NCBI RefSeq assembly: GCF_010111755.1 | Contig: NC_088954.1 | Location: 310,001-374,000, forward strand | Source of the DNA: Nakaseomyces glabratus | Lineage: Eukaryota; Ascomycota; Saccharomycetes; Saccharomycetales; Saccharomycetaceae | DNA length: 64,000 bases | Direction: 5' to 3' | Part shown: positions 50,032-59,278 of the stretch, piece after piece | Numbering within the stretch: the stretch's first letter is position 1 | Layout: each line of letters opens with the position of its first letter | Made by a program: the position numbers and the translations under genes | Notes under the pieces: model-generated | What the model was told of the DNA's origin: nothing | The model's database searches: none | What the model saw: the letters and a program-made list of their open reading frames with translations, nothing else

Positions 50032-50628
50032 ATGATCCATGCTGTATTAATCTTTAACAAGAAGTGCCAACCTAGGCTCATAAAATTCTACACACCAGTC
50101 GAGATAAGCAAGCAACGGATACTACTGAAGCAAGTCCATGAACTGATATCACAGAGGAATAACGAGTACCAAAGTTCTTTCTTGGTATCACCTCCTGCTG
50201 TTTTGACCAACGGGACGCATACTGAAGATAATTCATTTAATGAAGACGGAGAAGACATACAGATCATTTATAAAAATTACGCTACTTTATACTTCACGTT
50301 TATTGTCGATGACCAGGAATCAGAACTGGCTATACTAGACCTTATACAGACATTTGTGGAGGCGTTAGATAGGTGCTTTTCAGAAGTGAATGAACTAGAC
50401 CTGATTTTCAATTGGCAGACTCTGGAGAGTGTTTTAGAAGAGATTATTCAAGGTGGGATGGTGATAGAAACCAGCGTATCGAAGATTGTACAGTCTGTCG
50501 ATGACCTGAACAAGGCTTGTGAATCCACAGATGGAAAGGTTGGAGGACTTCTTGGGAACTCCAGTTTTGGAAGTGCTTTCCAGGCATTTGCAAGTGGTGG
50601 ATTTGCAAATTGGGCTGGAAGCCAATAG
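50032..50628 (+). CDS. APS3: APS3: sigma subunit of the AP-3 adaptor complex
   Basis: The 198-residue protein (S. cerevisiae 194) starts at ATG 50032 (MIHAVLIFNKKCQPRLIKFY). Near-identical blocks are IQIIYKNYATLYFTFIVDDQESELAILDLIQTFVEALDRCF, of which the first half is the classic sigma-adaptin longin fold, ELDLIFNWQTLESVLEEI and the tail FGSAFQAFASGGFANWAGSQ. AP-3 forms coats that carry cargo such as alkaline phosphatase and Vam3 from the Golgi directly to the vacuole. In S. cerevisiae the gene has an intron close to the start codon; here the frame is continuous. Confidence 0.97.
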   Translation: MIHAVLIFNKKCQPRLIKFYTPVEISKQRILLKQVHELISQRNNEYQSSFLVSPPAVLTNGTHTEDNSFNEDGEDIQIIYKNYATLYFTFIVDDQESELAILDLIQTFVEALDRCFSEVNELDLIFNWQTLESVLEEIIQGGMVIETSVSKIVQSVDDLNKACESTDGKVGGLLGNSSFGSAFQAFASGGFANWAGSQ

Positions 50629-50804
50629 CTTAGCTAAAGCTCGAATATCGTTGCCTGAAAAACTTATATAAGATATACTACTATTCCTGTAATGATTTAG
50701 GATAGGCATGAAAGTTTCTATGGTATATTGTTAACTACTTACAGATACATTAATAGTATAGAGAGGCCACCCCATCATGTTAAACACATTGTCCAGCAAC
50801 GTGT

Positions 50805-52436
50805 CTATATTGAGGCTCTTTTTATCTGGTGCTCTATTCTCTTCACACATAATTCGAATTGTCTTTTAGTAACAGCAAAATCTTCTGCCAAAATTGTTAT
50901 CAATCGATCCTCCAAAACACTCACCAGCTTAACATACTCACTTGTATTCTGCTCATAATATACTGAATGCATGCTGAATTGTTTCAAGTATTTCTCCTGA
51001 AGTTCATTGGAAAAAGACTGCAATTTCCGTCTCTCCATCTTACTATCTATAGAGTCCTTAATAGGAAACAACTTAAAGAGTTGCCTTTTGGCAATCTTCT
51101 GATCAATAGTTAGGTCTGAAAAGGGACTCTGCTGAGATAACTCATCATTACCGTGAACTAGTTTGTTTTCAATAAAATCAAGATAGTCCATGGTTTCATC
51201 TTTCGACCACCTGGTAATGTTTTCAATATTGATCCTACCATAAGAAACATTTGATATTTGATTTTGCACAGTTTTACCACTGGGATCAATATCAGGATAT
51301 GGCTGTTCTATAAGAGATCGCACATAACTCTCCGAGTAGTTATCCGAGTTCAATAGTAATTCGTATCTCAGTGTAATAATTAAGTATGCCAGTAACCTAT
51401 ACTCCGGCATTGTATTTATCTGCCTCCTTTTCTTTAGAAACCTCTCACTTTCTGGTAAATGAAAACTCTCCCTTTCCGGATCAATAGCGTTTATCAAGTA
51501 ATTTACTTTCAAATAAATGATTGGCGGGATTGTAAGCTGTAAAGTAGTCTTGAGAAGCAACCCTTCCAGAAACAATGAATCCTTACATAACGTAGAAAAT
51601 CTAACCTTTGCTGCAACTGCTGATATCTGTGCAAAATATGCTCCTTTCCTAGGCGGTTTACTACCATCTAAAAGCATAAAGTAATAGCCCGGCAACCTTG
51701 ATTTGAAATTGTGAGGAAGGTGACGAGAGGTATGAAAGTACGGAATATCCTGATTGCAAATCCATCTGATAAAGTCATTTGTGTACACAGGTAATCCCAT
51801 CAAATATGATGCCAGGTACAGAATAGAAATTGTTGTCAGCATGTGAATCCCTAGAGGTTGATGTCTCGGTTCTCGATCAGCATGCAACCTGTTTTTTGAG
51901 CGCCCTTGATCTTCAATGGGTTCATTATCACTATCACTACCATCTTCAGGTGCGTGTGCTCTTAAATCATAACTATTTTTCTGATCTATATCTTGTAATA
52001 GTCTTATCCATATTAGTTTGACAGTGGATTCGAATGACTCGGGAAATGATTTTTTGGTTATTAGCATTCTACATTGCTTTCGAAGAATATACTGAATACA
52101 CCTCAAGAACATTCTATCTGCTTCCACTCCGGACAGTTTTCTTTTTTTATCCTTTTGCTGTCGCAGCTTATCCATTTGTCCAATTTGAGATGGATCCAAA
52201 CTGGCTTGGAAACCACCAACAGCGTTCGTTGTCAAGTTTAGTCTTCTAGTGACGACACCAGAGGAAGCAACACCTGCCATAGCGTTACCACCAACATCGT
52301 CTTCATCGTTATTGAACTCTATATCACCATCCATAACATGTCCATAACGACATGTTCTTCTACCATCAATAATTCTCCATAGCCTTGATGGACAATTGTC
52401 AGTTCCACAAACAGGACCTCTTATAAAGGTAGACAT
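50805..52436 (-). CDS. RRN7: RRN7: TFIIB-like subunit of RNA polymerase I core factor
   Basis: The 543-residue protein (S. cerevisiae 514) starts at an ATG. The N-terminus has a zinc ribbon (GPVCGTDNCPSRLWRIIDGR, then CRYGHVMDGD) typical of Rrn7/TAF1B. A linker follows and then two cyclin-like regions (about 185-420; LGIHMLTTISILYLASYLMGLPVYTNDFIRW). Core factor (Rrn6, Rrn7, Rrn11) binds the rDNA promoter and recruits Pol I with Rrn3. It is convergent with APS3 and upstream neighbour of RNR2, as in S. cerevisiae YJL024C-YJL025W-YJL026W. PAC and RRPE boxes lie upstream. Confidence 0.93.
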   Translation of the reverse strand: MSTFIRGPVCGTDNCPSRLWRIIDGRRTCRYGHVMDGDIEFNNDEDDVGGNAMAGVASSGVVTRRLNLTTNAVGGFQASLDPSQIGQMDKLRQQKDKKRKLSGVEADRMFLRCIQYILRKQCRMLITKKSFPESFESTVKLIWIRLLQDIDQKNSYDLRAHAPEDGSDSDNEPIEDQGRSKNRLHADREPRHQPLGIHMLTTISILYLASYLMGLPVYTNDFIRWICNQDIPYFHTSRHLPHNFKSRLPGYYFMLLDGSKPPRKGAYFAQISAVAAKVRFSTLCKDSLFLEGLLLKTTLQLTIPPIIYLKVNYLINAIDPERESFHLPESERFLKKRRQINTMPEYRLLAYLIITLRYELLLNSDNYSESYVRSLIEQPYPDIDPSGKTVQNQISNVSYGRINIENITRWSKDETMDYLDFIENKLVHGNDELSQQSPFSDLTIDQKIAKRQLFKLFPIKDSIDSKMERRKLQSFSNELQEKYLKQFSMHSVYYEQNTSEYVKLVSVLEDRLITILAEDFAVTKRQFELCVKRIEHQIKRASI

Positions 52437-53018
52437 ATTTGCCTCTGCTTGTGCCGCTTCTTCCGACTAAGCACTGATACTTCAAAGAAATGGATGCTGT
52501 TTTCTTATCGCGATCGAGATCAAGGATCCTTTTAGTAAACTACTCTACAAACTCTTGCATAAAGTGTTACTATAATCACAGGGCATCGGGTTTGTTATAA
52601 TTTTTCACATTTTTTATGATCCGAGTTGAAAAAGTGTAGCTTCCATAATGAAATGCGATGAGATGAACAATGCAAGAAATAATTCTTCGTCATGAAGAAG
52701 AGTGTGTGAGTTAATATCAAAACGTCGTAAAAATTTGTTTTTGAAAGTACATGATAAAACTGTATAAAATAATTATATGAAGTAAAAATATGAGGGGCGA
52801 AGGGAAAGAACGAATAAATATCCATAATTCATACCAATCATTAAAAAAGTCCGAAGATTAGAAGGATACTTTGACCCTCTAGGATATCTAATGATTGGGC
52901 GGAGTACTTTTCATTTGCATATGCATGGATAGTGATTTATTTTTAATGAAAAAAAGGGAACTTAGTATAAGGTAAACTTTCTTTTTCTATTTTCTGTAAG
53001 GTAATCCACATATCCACT
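52437..53018. promoter_or_regulatory. RRN7 promoter region / RNR2 3' region
   Basis: This 582 bp gap has an RRPE-like ATAATTTTTCA at 52597-52607 and PAC core GCGATGAG at 52655-52662, 160-226 bp upstream of the RRN7 ATG. Closer to RNR2 it is plain AT-rich sequence. Confidence 0.6.
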
Positions 53019-54221
53019 TTAAAAATCCTCATCTAGAGAGAAAGCACCACCACCTTCAGTGTTTTGAGCCTTGGACATAACACCGGCCTTTTGGTAGTCA
53101 GAGACTCTCTTTTCGAAGAAGTTAGTCTTACCAGCTAGGGAAATGTTTTCCATGAAGTCGAATGGGTTTTCGACGTTGTAGACCTTCTTGTTACCGAATG
53201 CCACTAGCAATCTGTCAGCGACGAACTCAACGTATTGGTTCATCAATTGGGCGTTCATACCTAATAGAGCGACTGGAAGAGCGTCCAAGAAGTAACGTTG
53301 TTCGATTTCGACGGCTTCTGTAACAATTCTTTCGACGACCTCTGGGTCTGGCTTGTGGTTCAAGTGCGCAAACAATAGACAAGCGAAATCTGTGTGTAGA
53401 CCTTCATCTCTGCAGATCAGTTCGTTGGAGAAAGTTAGACCTGGCATTAGACCTCTCTTCTTCAACCAGAAAATGGAAGCGAAAGAACCGGAGAAGAAGA
53501 CACCTTCGATGGCGGCGAAAGCAACCAATCTTTCTGCGAATAGAGCCTCAGAGTTGGCGATCCATCTCAAAGCCCATTCGGCCTTCTCACCGATTTCTGG
53601 GATTGTGTGGATAGCGTTGAACAAGAACTCACTCTCCTTTGGATCCTTGATGTAAGTGTCGATCAATAGGGAGTAAGTTTCAGAGTGGATGTTTTCGATC
53701 ATGATCTGGAAACCGTAGAAGGCCTTAGCTTCTGGGATAACGGCCTCAGTGGAGAAGTTTTCAACCAGGTTCTCATTCACAATACCGTCGGAGGCGGCGA
53801 AGAAAGCCAGCACTCTGGAGATGAAGAATCTCTCATTCTCGTTCAGTCTGTTGTTCCAGTCGTGCAAGTCCTTGGACAAGTCAATTTCCTCTGCAGTCCA
53901 GAAAGAGGCCTCAGCTCTCTTGTATGCTTGCCAGATTTCATGGTACTTGATTGGGAACAAAGTCAATCTGTCAGGGTCATCGTTCAACAATGGCTCGTCC
54001 TTCTCCAGCTCCTTAAGCTCGTGACGGTGGACTTTGTGCGACTTCAAGTACTCCTTGTGTTCAACAGCAGCAGTAGACAGCTTAGCCTTCAAAGCTTCAA
54101 TCTGCTCCCTGTTCTCCTCCCTAAGCACTTCAAGTTGCTTCTTCAAGTTGGATTGGGAGTCCTTCAACTCCAAGTCAGACAAGGCACTAGCAGCAACCTT
54201 AGATGGTGTTTCCTTAGTCAT
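53019..54221 (-). CDS. RNR2: RNR2: small (R2) subunit of ribonucleotide reductase
   Basis: The ATG at 54221 ([21 protein letters not shown]) matches the S. cerevisiae start (MPKETPSK); the frame is open much further 5' but without another family-like start. The 400 residues (S. cerevisiae 399) keep all di-iron ligands: Asp in [11 protein letters not shown], Glu and His in [10 protein letters not shown] with the radical Tyr at its end, Glu in [11 protein letters not shown], and Glu and His in [10 protein letters not shown]. The tail FSLDEDF is the peptide that docks R2 to R1. It supplies the tyrosyl radical for dNTP synthesis. The presence of the Tyr shows it is RNR2, not the iron-less RNR4. 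Codon use is that of a highly expressed gene. Confidence 0.97.
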   Translation of the reverse strand: MTKETPSKVAASALSDLELKDSQSNLKKQLEVLREENREQIEALKAKLSTAAVEHKEYLKSHKVHRHELKELEKDEPLLNDDPDRLTLFPIKYHEIWQAYKRAEASFWTAEEIDLSKDLHDWNNRLNENERFFISRVLAFFAASDGIVNENLVENFSTEAVIPEAKAFYGFQIMIENIHSETYSLLIDTYIKDPKESEFLFNAIHTIPEIGEKAEWALRWIANSEALFAERLVAFAAIEGVFFSGSFASIFWLKKRGLMPGLTFSNELICRDEGLHTDFACLLFAHLNHKPDPEVVERIVTEAVEIEQRYFLDALPVALLGMNAQLMNQYVEFVADRLLVAFGNKKVYNVENPFDFMENISLAGKTNFFEKRVSDYQKAGVMSKAQNTEGGGAFSLDEDF

Positions 54222-54991
54222 AGTGTATATTGTTAGTATGTGTTTCTTTATATAGTATTTAGTTTGAGAAACCCAATGGGAAATGGGACTAAGGGAAGCT
54301 GAAAAGACCCTCTTATATATCCAAGAAACAAATTTTCCAAGGAACCTGATTTCGCAATTCACAAGTGATCCCAAGAAAAAAAAAGAAACCAAGAAACCAA
54401 GTCTAACAACCAACTAGTCTCAGTTGGGATTCGGATATTCCACTGTTATGTAAATAAATAAAGTCAGAAACACCACTTCACCATTTACAATGCTATTTCT
54501 TTTTCCTTTCAGTATGGAAAAATTTTTTTTTTTTTTTTTCACTTCCAGTAAGAGGGCATCGAGGTCCCCTCTGCAAGTAGCAATTAGTAATCCTAAGTGA
54601 TGTATACGGGATAGTATATGGGGGAGGGGACGGAGGGGACGGTGGGGAGGCGTATACAATTGGTAAAGAACAATGGGTGTCTGAATTAAGCTTTCACCAG
54701 ACCCCCCGCACACCCCGTCCTACAACTTATCGAACAATTACATAAAAATGCGAAGAAATATAAATAAAATATAAATAACAAACATAAACATTATACCCAA
54801 CTTTACGCGTTTTATATGACAGAAAGGGATGGGGACACGTAAAGACTCTGGTTTTTCTGATAATCAACGGGGTTGCGTGCATATTGCCAAGTGGGATTCC
54901 TGTTGCGATGTAAATATTTTGTTTTTTTTACGTGTCTATGTATTTGTAAATACCAAACCCATGTCGTGCCTTGCGTCGATCCATTTTGACT
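54222..54991. promoter_or_regulatory. RNR2 promoter region / RBG2 3' region
   Basis: This 770 bp gap holds a 17-base T tract (54523-54539, poly(dA:dT)), a predicted G-quadruplex (54620-54647) flanked by GTATAC palindromes, an exact ARS-consensus-like AAAATATAAAT (54766-54776) and one MCB core ACGCGT (54805-54810). Confidence 0.5.
54620..54647 (+). other. Predicted G-quadruplex upstream of RNR2
   Basis: There are four G runs of four or five (54620-54624, 54626-54629, 54635-54638, 54644-54647) separated by loops of 1, 5 and 5 bases, on the strand opposite the RNR2 coding strand, 400 bp upstream of the ATG. Confidence 0.6.
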
Positions 54992-56098
54992 TTACTTGGT
55001 AAATAAGGATATGACGTCTTCATCGTCTATGCGGTGGGTCAGACCACATTTCTGCGGGGAGTGCTTTGCGCTTGAGCCCCAAACCAGGGCGTACTTGAAC
55101 TTGTCCTTGAAGTCTCTGTGTATTTGGTGGCACAGGTCGCCTACCGTAGAGTTGTTTCTCACAACCAGTGGGTCGTCGAAGCTGGGCTTTGAGCCACGCT
55201 TCTTCGTGTACACCCTGCTTAGGTTCAGCTGGTACCATATCTCTTCCACCACGTCCTGGATGCCGAGGTCCATCTCACAGGACATCACGACGGTGTTCGG
55301 CTCGCGGGCCAGTCTATCAACCTCCTCCAGCGACACGGAGTCTATCTTGTTGTAGACGTACAGACACTTGATGTAGTTCCTGTGCTGCTCGTTGATAACG
55401 TCGATGAAGTCATCGATCGTGCACTTCTCGTCCCTCACCAGCACCTCCGCGTTATGTATCCTATAGTCCCGCAGAATCAGCTTGATGGCCTGCTCCGTCA
55501 GGTTAGTCCGCGATGGAGACGTGAACGTGATCTTAACACCGCCGGTCTCCTTCTTCTTGAAGTATATGTTAGGCTTCTCCTTGTTCAGCCTTATACCCAC
55601 GGCTTCCAGCTCTTTCTCCAGCGACTCCCTCTGGTGCTTGCTCTTCGTCGCATCCAGCACCATCAGCACCAAGTCTGCTGTCCGCGCCGTCGCAACAACC
55701 TGCCTACCACGACCTTTACCTTGAGAAGCACCATAGATGATACCGGGCAAGTCCACTATCTGAATCTCCGCACCTTCATACTTCAGCACACCAGGAACAG
55801 ACGTCAGCGTGGTGAACGCATAGTGCGCAATCTCAGACTTTGTAGACGTGATCTTGCCCAGCAGCGACGACTTACCTACAGAGGGGTAACCGATCAAAAC
55901 CACCCGCGCGTCACCAGACTTCGCAACTTCGAAACCAGAACCACCACCACCGCTGCTCTGCGACTCGTCCGCAAGCAATTGCTGCCTGTAACGAGCAAGC
56001 TTACCCTTCAGAAGACCAAGGTGGTGCTCAGTGGCCTTGTTCTTCTGAGTACGGGCCATCTCCTCCTCAATAGCCTTGATCTTATCTATAATACCCAT
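54992..56098 (-). CDS. RBG2: RBG2: DRG-family ribosome-binding GTPase
   Basis: The 368-residue protein (S. cerevisiae Rbg2 368) starts [20 protein letters not shown], identical to Rbg2 and different from the Rbg1 start. GTPase motifs are G1 [12 protein letters not shown]2 [12 protein letters not shown]3 DLPGIIYG, G4 YNKID and G5 SCEMDLG, with a C-terminal TGS domain ([40 protein letters not shown]). Rbg2 binds Gir2 and associates with translating ribosomes. GC content is high compared with most of the window. PAC and RRPE lie upstream and a tRNA-Asn gene lies beyond. Confidence 0.96.
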   Translation of the reverse strand: MGIIDKIKAIEEEMARTQKNKATEHHLGLLKGKLARYRQQLLADESQSSGGGGSGFEVAKSGDARVVLIGYPSVGKSSLLGKITSTKSEIAHYAFTTLTSVPGVLKYEGAEIQIVDLPGIIYGASQGKGRGRQVVATARTADLVLMVLDATKSKHQRESLEKELEAVGIRLNKEKPNIYFKKKETGGVKITFTSPSRTNLTEQAIKLILRDYRIHNAEVLVRDEKCTIDDFIDVINEQHRNYIKCLYVYNKIDSVSLEEVDRLAREPNTVVMSCEMDLGIQDVVEEIWYQLNLSRVYTKKRGSKPSFDDPLVVRNNSTVGDLCHQIHRDFKDKFKYALVWGSSAKHSPQKCGLTHRIDDEDVISLFTK

Positions 56099-56198
56099 CT
56101 TGTGTGCGCTTACGTTTGTTCCTAGTCCCTAGTCCTAGTGCAAATGCTAGTCCTAGTCCTGATCCAAATGCTAGTGCTTATAACCAAACTTCAAATTT

Positions 56199-56222
56199 CA
56201 AATTTTTTCACTTGCGATGAGC
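56199..56222. promoter_or_regulatory. RRPE and PAC of RBG2
   Basis: CAAATTTTTTCA at 56199-56210 (reverse RRPE-like) is followed directly by GCGATGAGC at 56214-56222, upstream of the minus-strand RBG2 start. Confidence 0.65.
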
Positions 56223-56414
56223 TTCTCTGAGGGGACTGGAACTAGAAAACCGGCAGCTTGAAATCCATCCCAACACACAGAAACTGCCGCAGCACCGAAG
56301 GGGGGTGGTCCAACATCCACACAACACAAATGATACAATATCACTTCATACTAATCGGGCCTTGACAATCAAAAAACGTGCAGGAAATTCTCGGAGTTTA
56401 CAGCGTTTTCGTAT

Positions 56415-56488
56415 GACTTCGTGGCCAAGCTGGTTAAGGCGTGCGACTGTTAATCGCAAGATCGTGAGTTCAATCCTCACCGAGGTCG
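56415..56488 (+). tRNA. tRNA-Asn(GTT)
   Basis: The 74-base cloverleaf has an acceptor stem GACTTCG/CGAGGTC (one T-G pair) with discriminator G. The anticodon stem is TGCGA/TCGCA with loop CTGTTAA (anticodon GTT at 56449-56451), and the T-arm contains the B box GAGTTCAATCC at 56466-56476. It differs from the S. cerevisiae tRNA-Asn at only a few paired positions. There is no intron. A T-run terminator starts at 56490. Confidence 0.98.
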
Positions 56489-56787
56489 ATTTTTTTTGGT
56501 TCCCCTCCTCCCCCTCGCACCATACTATATAGCAATACACCATGGTGCCTGTAGCAGTGGAACCATTTACAATGTGGTACCAATTACAATATGGTGCTGG
56601 TATATACTGCACCACACCTAAATTACACTTGGTAATGCCGATTTTTCTTTGAAAACTAATACACAGTTAAAACGATTATGTATAAACCTCCTTGGGACAA
56701 TATATAATGAACATTAGTAGGAGAATTCCTTTCTGCCCATCTGCCCTAATCCTATTCTCGAAATTGATCTTCCATACTGTATCGGAT

Positions 56788-57405
56788 CTACATGATAATG
56801 CAGCATGAGTTGGTCTTCTTGGCCTGCTTGTAAAACATCTTCGAGCTCGCAGTTAGGGACTCGGACTTGTCGACCAGGTTGTCCAGCTTCTCACCTCTTT
56901 GCAACACATTCTCTATGGTCTTGTGCAGCACAATCTTGGTCTCGTCTAGCTCTTGCTGGACCTTCATGATCGCATCCGCCTGCGCAGGGTCCTGGTACTT
57001 GCTGATGTACGTAGACAGCTCAGCCATCTTCAAGGAGTCGTTCGTGGCAGTGATGCTCTTCCACTGGTCCGCAGGGTGCGCAACTAGGTACTCGTCCAGG
57101 ACTTTGTTCAACAGCGTGTACGCAGGTCTCACCGGGTAGTCCTTGTCAGTGATCAAAACACCACATATACCCTCGCTGCGGGCATAGACGTGCCCTATGT
57201 AATTACCTTCCTCTACACTCTGTCTCTGGCCAGCAGTGGTCCTGGTCGCCACGGTCTCGGCAAAGAAAGTCATGAACTGACCAACACTGTTCCTCTCAAA
57301 GAACCCAAACTGGGAAAGGTCCTTCACTTCTGTCAACTCCAACGCCTTCTCATCCGAACTCTGCTCCGCTGGACTGCGGAAAACACCAATGTAGTAAATC
57401 TTCAT
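56788..57405 (-). CDS. YKT6: YKT6: prenylated R-SNARE
   Basis: The ATG at 57405 ([11 protein letters not shown]) fits the S. cerevisiae start ([11 protein letters not shown]); nine codons upstream are open only through a GTG. The 205-residue protein (S. cerevisiae 200) has an N-terminal longin domain ([49 protein letters not shown]). An R-SNARE helix follows ([20 protein letters not shown], zero-layer Arg in [12 protein letters not shown]). The C-terminal CCIIM carries a palmitoylatable Cys and a CAAX box. Ykt6 acts in ER-Golgi, intra-Golgi, vacuole and autophagosome fusion. It is divergent from MIA40, as in S. cerevisiae (YKL196C, YKL195W). Confidence 0.97.
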   Translation of the reverse strand: MKIYYIGVFRSPAEQSSDEKALELTEVKDLSQFGFFERNSVGQFMTFFAETVATRTTAGQRQSVEEGNYIGHVYARSEGICGVLITDKDYPVRPAYTLLNKVLDEYLVAHPADQWKSITATNDSLKMAELSTYISKYQDPAQADAIMKVQQELDETKIVLHKTIENVLQRGEKLDNLVDKSESLTASSKMFYKQAKKTNSCCIIM

Positions 57406-57782
57406 CTCGCCAGTTCCTCGCTTATCTCCCACTCAAATAGCACTACCAAGCCGTTACACATCTGACCATTCTGCCCAAACCCAACAACTAATTTATGCAA
57501 ACTTCAAACTTATTGCCTCTGCCAAAAAACGATAATTTCAGAAAATTCGAGGAAAATCCGTTAATTCACACAAATTACAAATGATCCTTACTTAATTTCG
57601 AAGAGTTTGAACTCACAGACAAGCACAACCCCAATCCATAGCATACCTGCTAACATATCTCACACAGATAATATCTTATCTGCCCCAGCTTTTGAACGGA
57701 AGCTCGCCGCTATCGATAAAACGTCTATTTTTAAGGGGGAACCACACATACGCTTCTTTGTGTAAACTTAACTACATATCCG
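57406..57782. promoter_or_regulatory. Divergent promoter YKT6 / MIA40
   Basis: This 377 bp shared promoter region is conserved as a divergent pair with S. cerevisiae. No specific motif was identified with confidence. Confidence 0.4.
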
Positions 57783-58997
57783 ATGGTCAGCGCAGTTAGT
57801 AGACAGCTAGTCAACAGGCAGCTCAACAGGGTGTTGCTGCGCAATGCCAGAATTGCGCCCTTCGCTAGGGCAACGCGGTTTTACTCCTCAAAGTACGCAC
57901 AGGAGAGCGAGAATGCCAAGCGCCACAAGATGGGGCTGCTGATCGCGGGTGTTGCGGTTGCCGGTGCTATTGTATTCGTAACTCCACCACAGTGGAAGAA
58001 ATACTTCAGAGCCGCCAAGAAAGTCGAGGAAGTCGCTGAGTCCAAAGAGGACCCCGTCTCCGAGGCTGCTGAAGAAGTATCTGAATCCGTTCAAGAATCT
58101 ACCGAGGAACCACAACAGAGTCAGGAGAAGGAGACTGCTGATGTGGGTAATGAGCAAGCTCAAGACGAAAGCGCTTCAAGTGGCGATTCTGAAGCCAAGA
58201 AGGCTCATGACGAATTCGCTGATCAAAATGAGGCCTCTGAGAAGGAATCTGCTCCAATGGGTGAATCTGCCGACGCCGACCAAACTGCAAAAGATGAAAC
58301 TGTTGCCGAGAAGACAGGGAATTCCAAATCAGAGAGCTCAGAATCTGACCAATCTGAACAAGATATCCTATCTAGCGACCTAGAAGAGACTATGGAGACT
58401 GTCTCCGAAGCTGACAAGGAGCTACATCAGATATCAGATAATACTGTTTTGTCATCAGAGGAAGACAAGACACCTAAGGCCGAGGAATTGAAATCCACTA
58501 GCCCTTCTGGCAATGATGAAGAGCCAAAAAAGGAAGATGACTCTAGTAAAACAATTCACTCATTAAATAGCGAGAAAGATATGGAGGCTGTTGAAGAAGA
58601 GGTCAAACAAGAAAGTGCATATAATCCAGATACCGGTGAGATTAACTGGGACTGCCCTTGTTTAGGTGGTATGGCTCACGGCCCATGTGGTGAAGAGTTT
58701 AAGGCTGCATTCTCGTGTTTTGTGTACTCAGAAGCCGAACCAAAAGGTATTGACTGTGTAGAGAAGTTCCAACACATGCAAGATTGTTTCAGAAGATATC
58801 CTGAACACTACGCTGAACAACTTGCTGATCCAGCAGATGACGAAAACGTCGACCATGAAAAGAACCTGAGCGAAGGTAAGGATACCGGAGTTGACAGCAC
58901 TCCACCAAAGGATGAAGCATATTTGAAGACTGAAAAGGAGAAGAAAATCGAAGAAAATGCTTCACCAGATGAAGACACTGCCTCTAAAAAGGACTAA
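57783..58997 (+). CDS. MIA40: MIA40: oxidoreductase and import receptor of the mitochondrial intermembrane space
   Basis: The 404-residue protein (S. cerevisiae 403) starts at ATG 57783. An Arg-rich presequence (about 1-35) and one transmembrane segment (about 52-70, [15 protein letters not shown]) are followed by a long Glu/Ser-rich linker. The catalytic domain follows with the redox CPC motif (WDCPCLGGM, Cys291 and Cys293). The twin CX9C helices are [11 protein letters not shown] and [11 protein letters not shown]. Mia40 oxidises small cysteine-rich proteins as they enter the intermembrane space and passes electrons to Erv1. The C-terminal tail is acidic and lysine-rich as in yeast relatives. 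Confidence 0.96.
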   Translation: MVSAVSRQLVNRQLNRVLLRNARIAPFARATRFYSSKYAQESENAKRHKMGLLIAGVAVAGAIVFVTPPQWKKYFRAAKKVEEVAESKEDPVSEAAEEVSESVQESTEEPQQSQEKETADVGNEQAQDESASSGDSEAKKAHDEFADQNEASEKESAPMGESADADQTAKDETVAEKTGNSKSESSESDQSEQDILSSDLEETMETVSEADKELHQISDNTVLSSEEDKTPKAEELKSTSPSGNDEEPKKEDDSSKTIHSLNSEKDMEAVEEEVKQESAYNPDTGEINWDCPCLGGMAHGPCGEEFKAAFSCFVYSEAEPKGIDCVEKFQHMQDCFRRYPEHYAEQLADPADDENVDHEKNLSEGKDTGVDSTPPKDEAYLKTEKEKKIEENASPDEDTASKKD

Positions 58998-59278
58998 GCA
59001 TTTTCCAGATACTATTAGTAAAGTTTGATATATTCTGTGACGGAGTTGTTTCGATCAACTGTGATGCGAGATTAAAAATCAATCACTCAAGGTGTATAAG
59101 CCACTTCTATTACCACTGAAAGCTTAACGTAGTATAATAAATAACTTGTACATATTTTATACATAATTTTGTTTGTTAAAATTGAAAACGCAGAATATTC
59201 AATTAAGTATATGTTAATTACAAGTCCATAATTTATTTACAATAGTATAATCCAGGAGCAATCAATTGGCGAATAGTA

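Larger units (their letters stand above)
56099..56787. other. RBG2 promoter region, tRNA-Asn and YKT6 3' region
   Basis: An RRPE-like CAAATTTTTTCA (56199-56210) and a PAC box (56214-56222) lie about 100-125 bp upstream of RBG2. The tRNA is at 56415-56488. Right of it, two 17 bp self-complementary copies (ACCATTTACAATGTGGT, 56562-56578; ACCAATTACAATATGGT, 56579-56595) are in tandem. Confidence 0.6.

Noticed and set aside
52840..52860. TCCGAA core near 52850 as a centromere CDEIII
   Set aside because: There is no CDEI at the right distance and the preceding tract is not AT-rich enough.
54222..54413. N-terminal extension of RNR2
   Set aside because: The frame is open for 64 more codons, but these are hydrophobic and basic with no resemblance to the family; the family start is at 54221.
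54992..56098. RBG1 as the name for the DRG GTPase
   Set aside because: The N-terminus and effector regions match Rbg2 rather than Rbg1.
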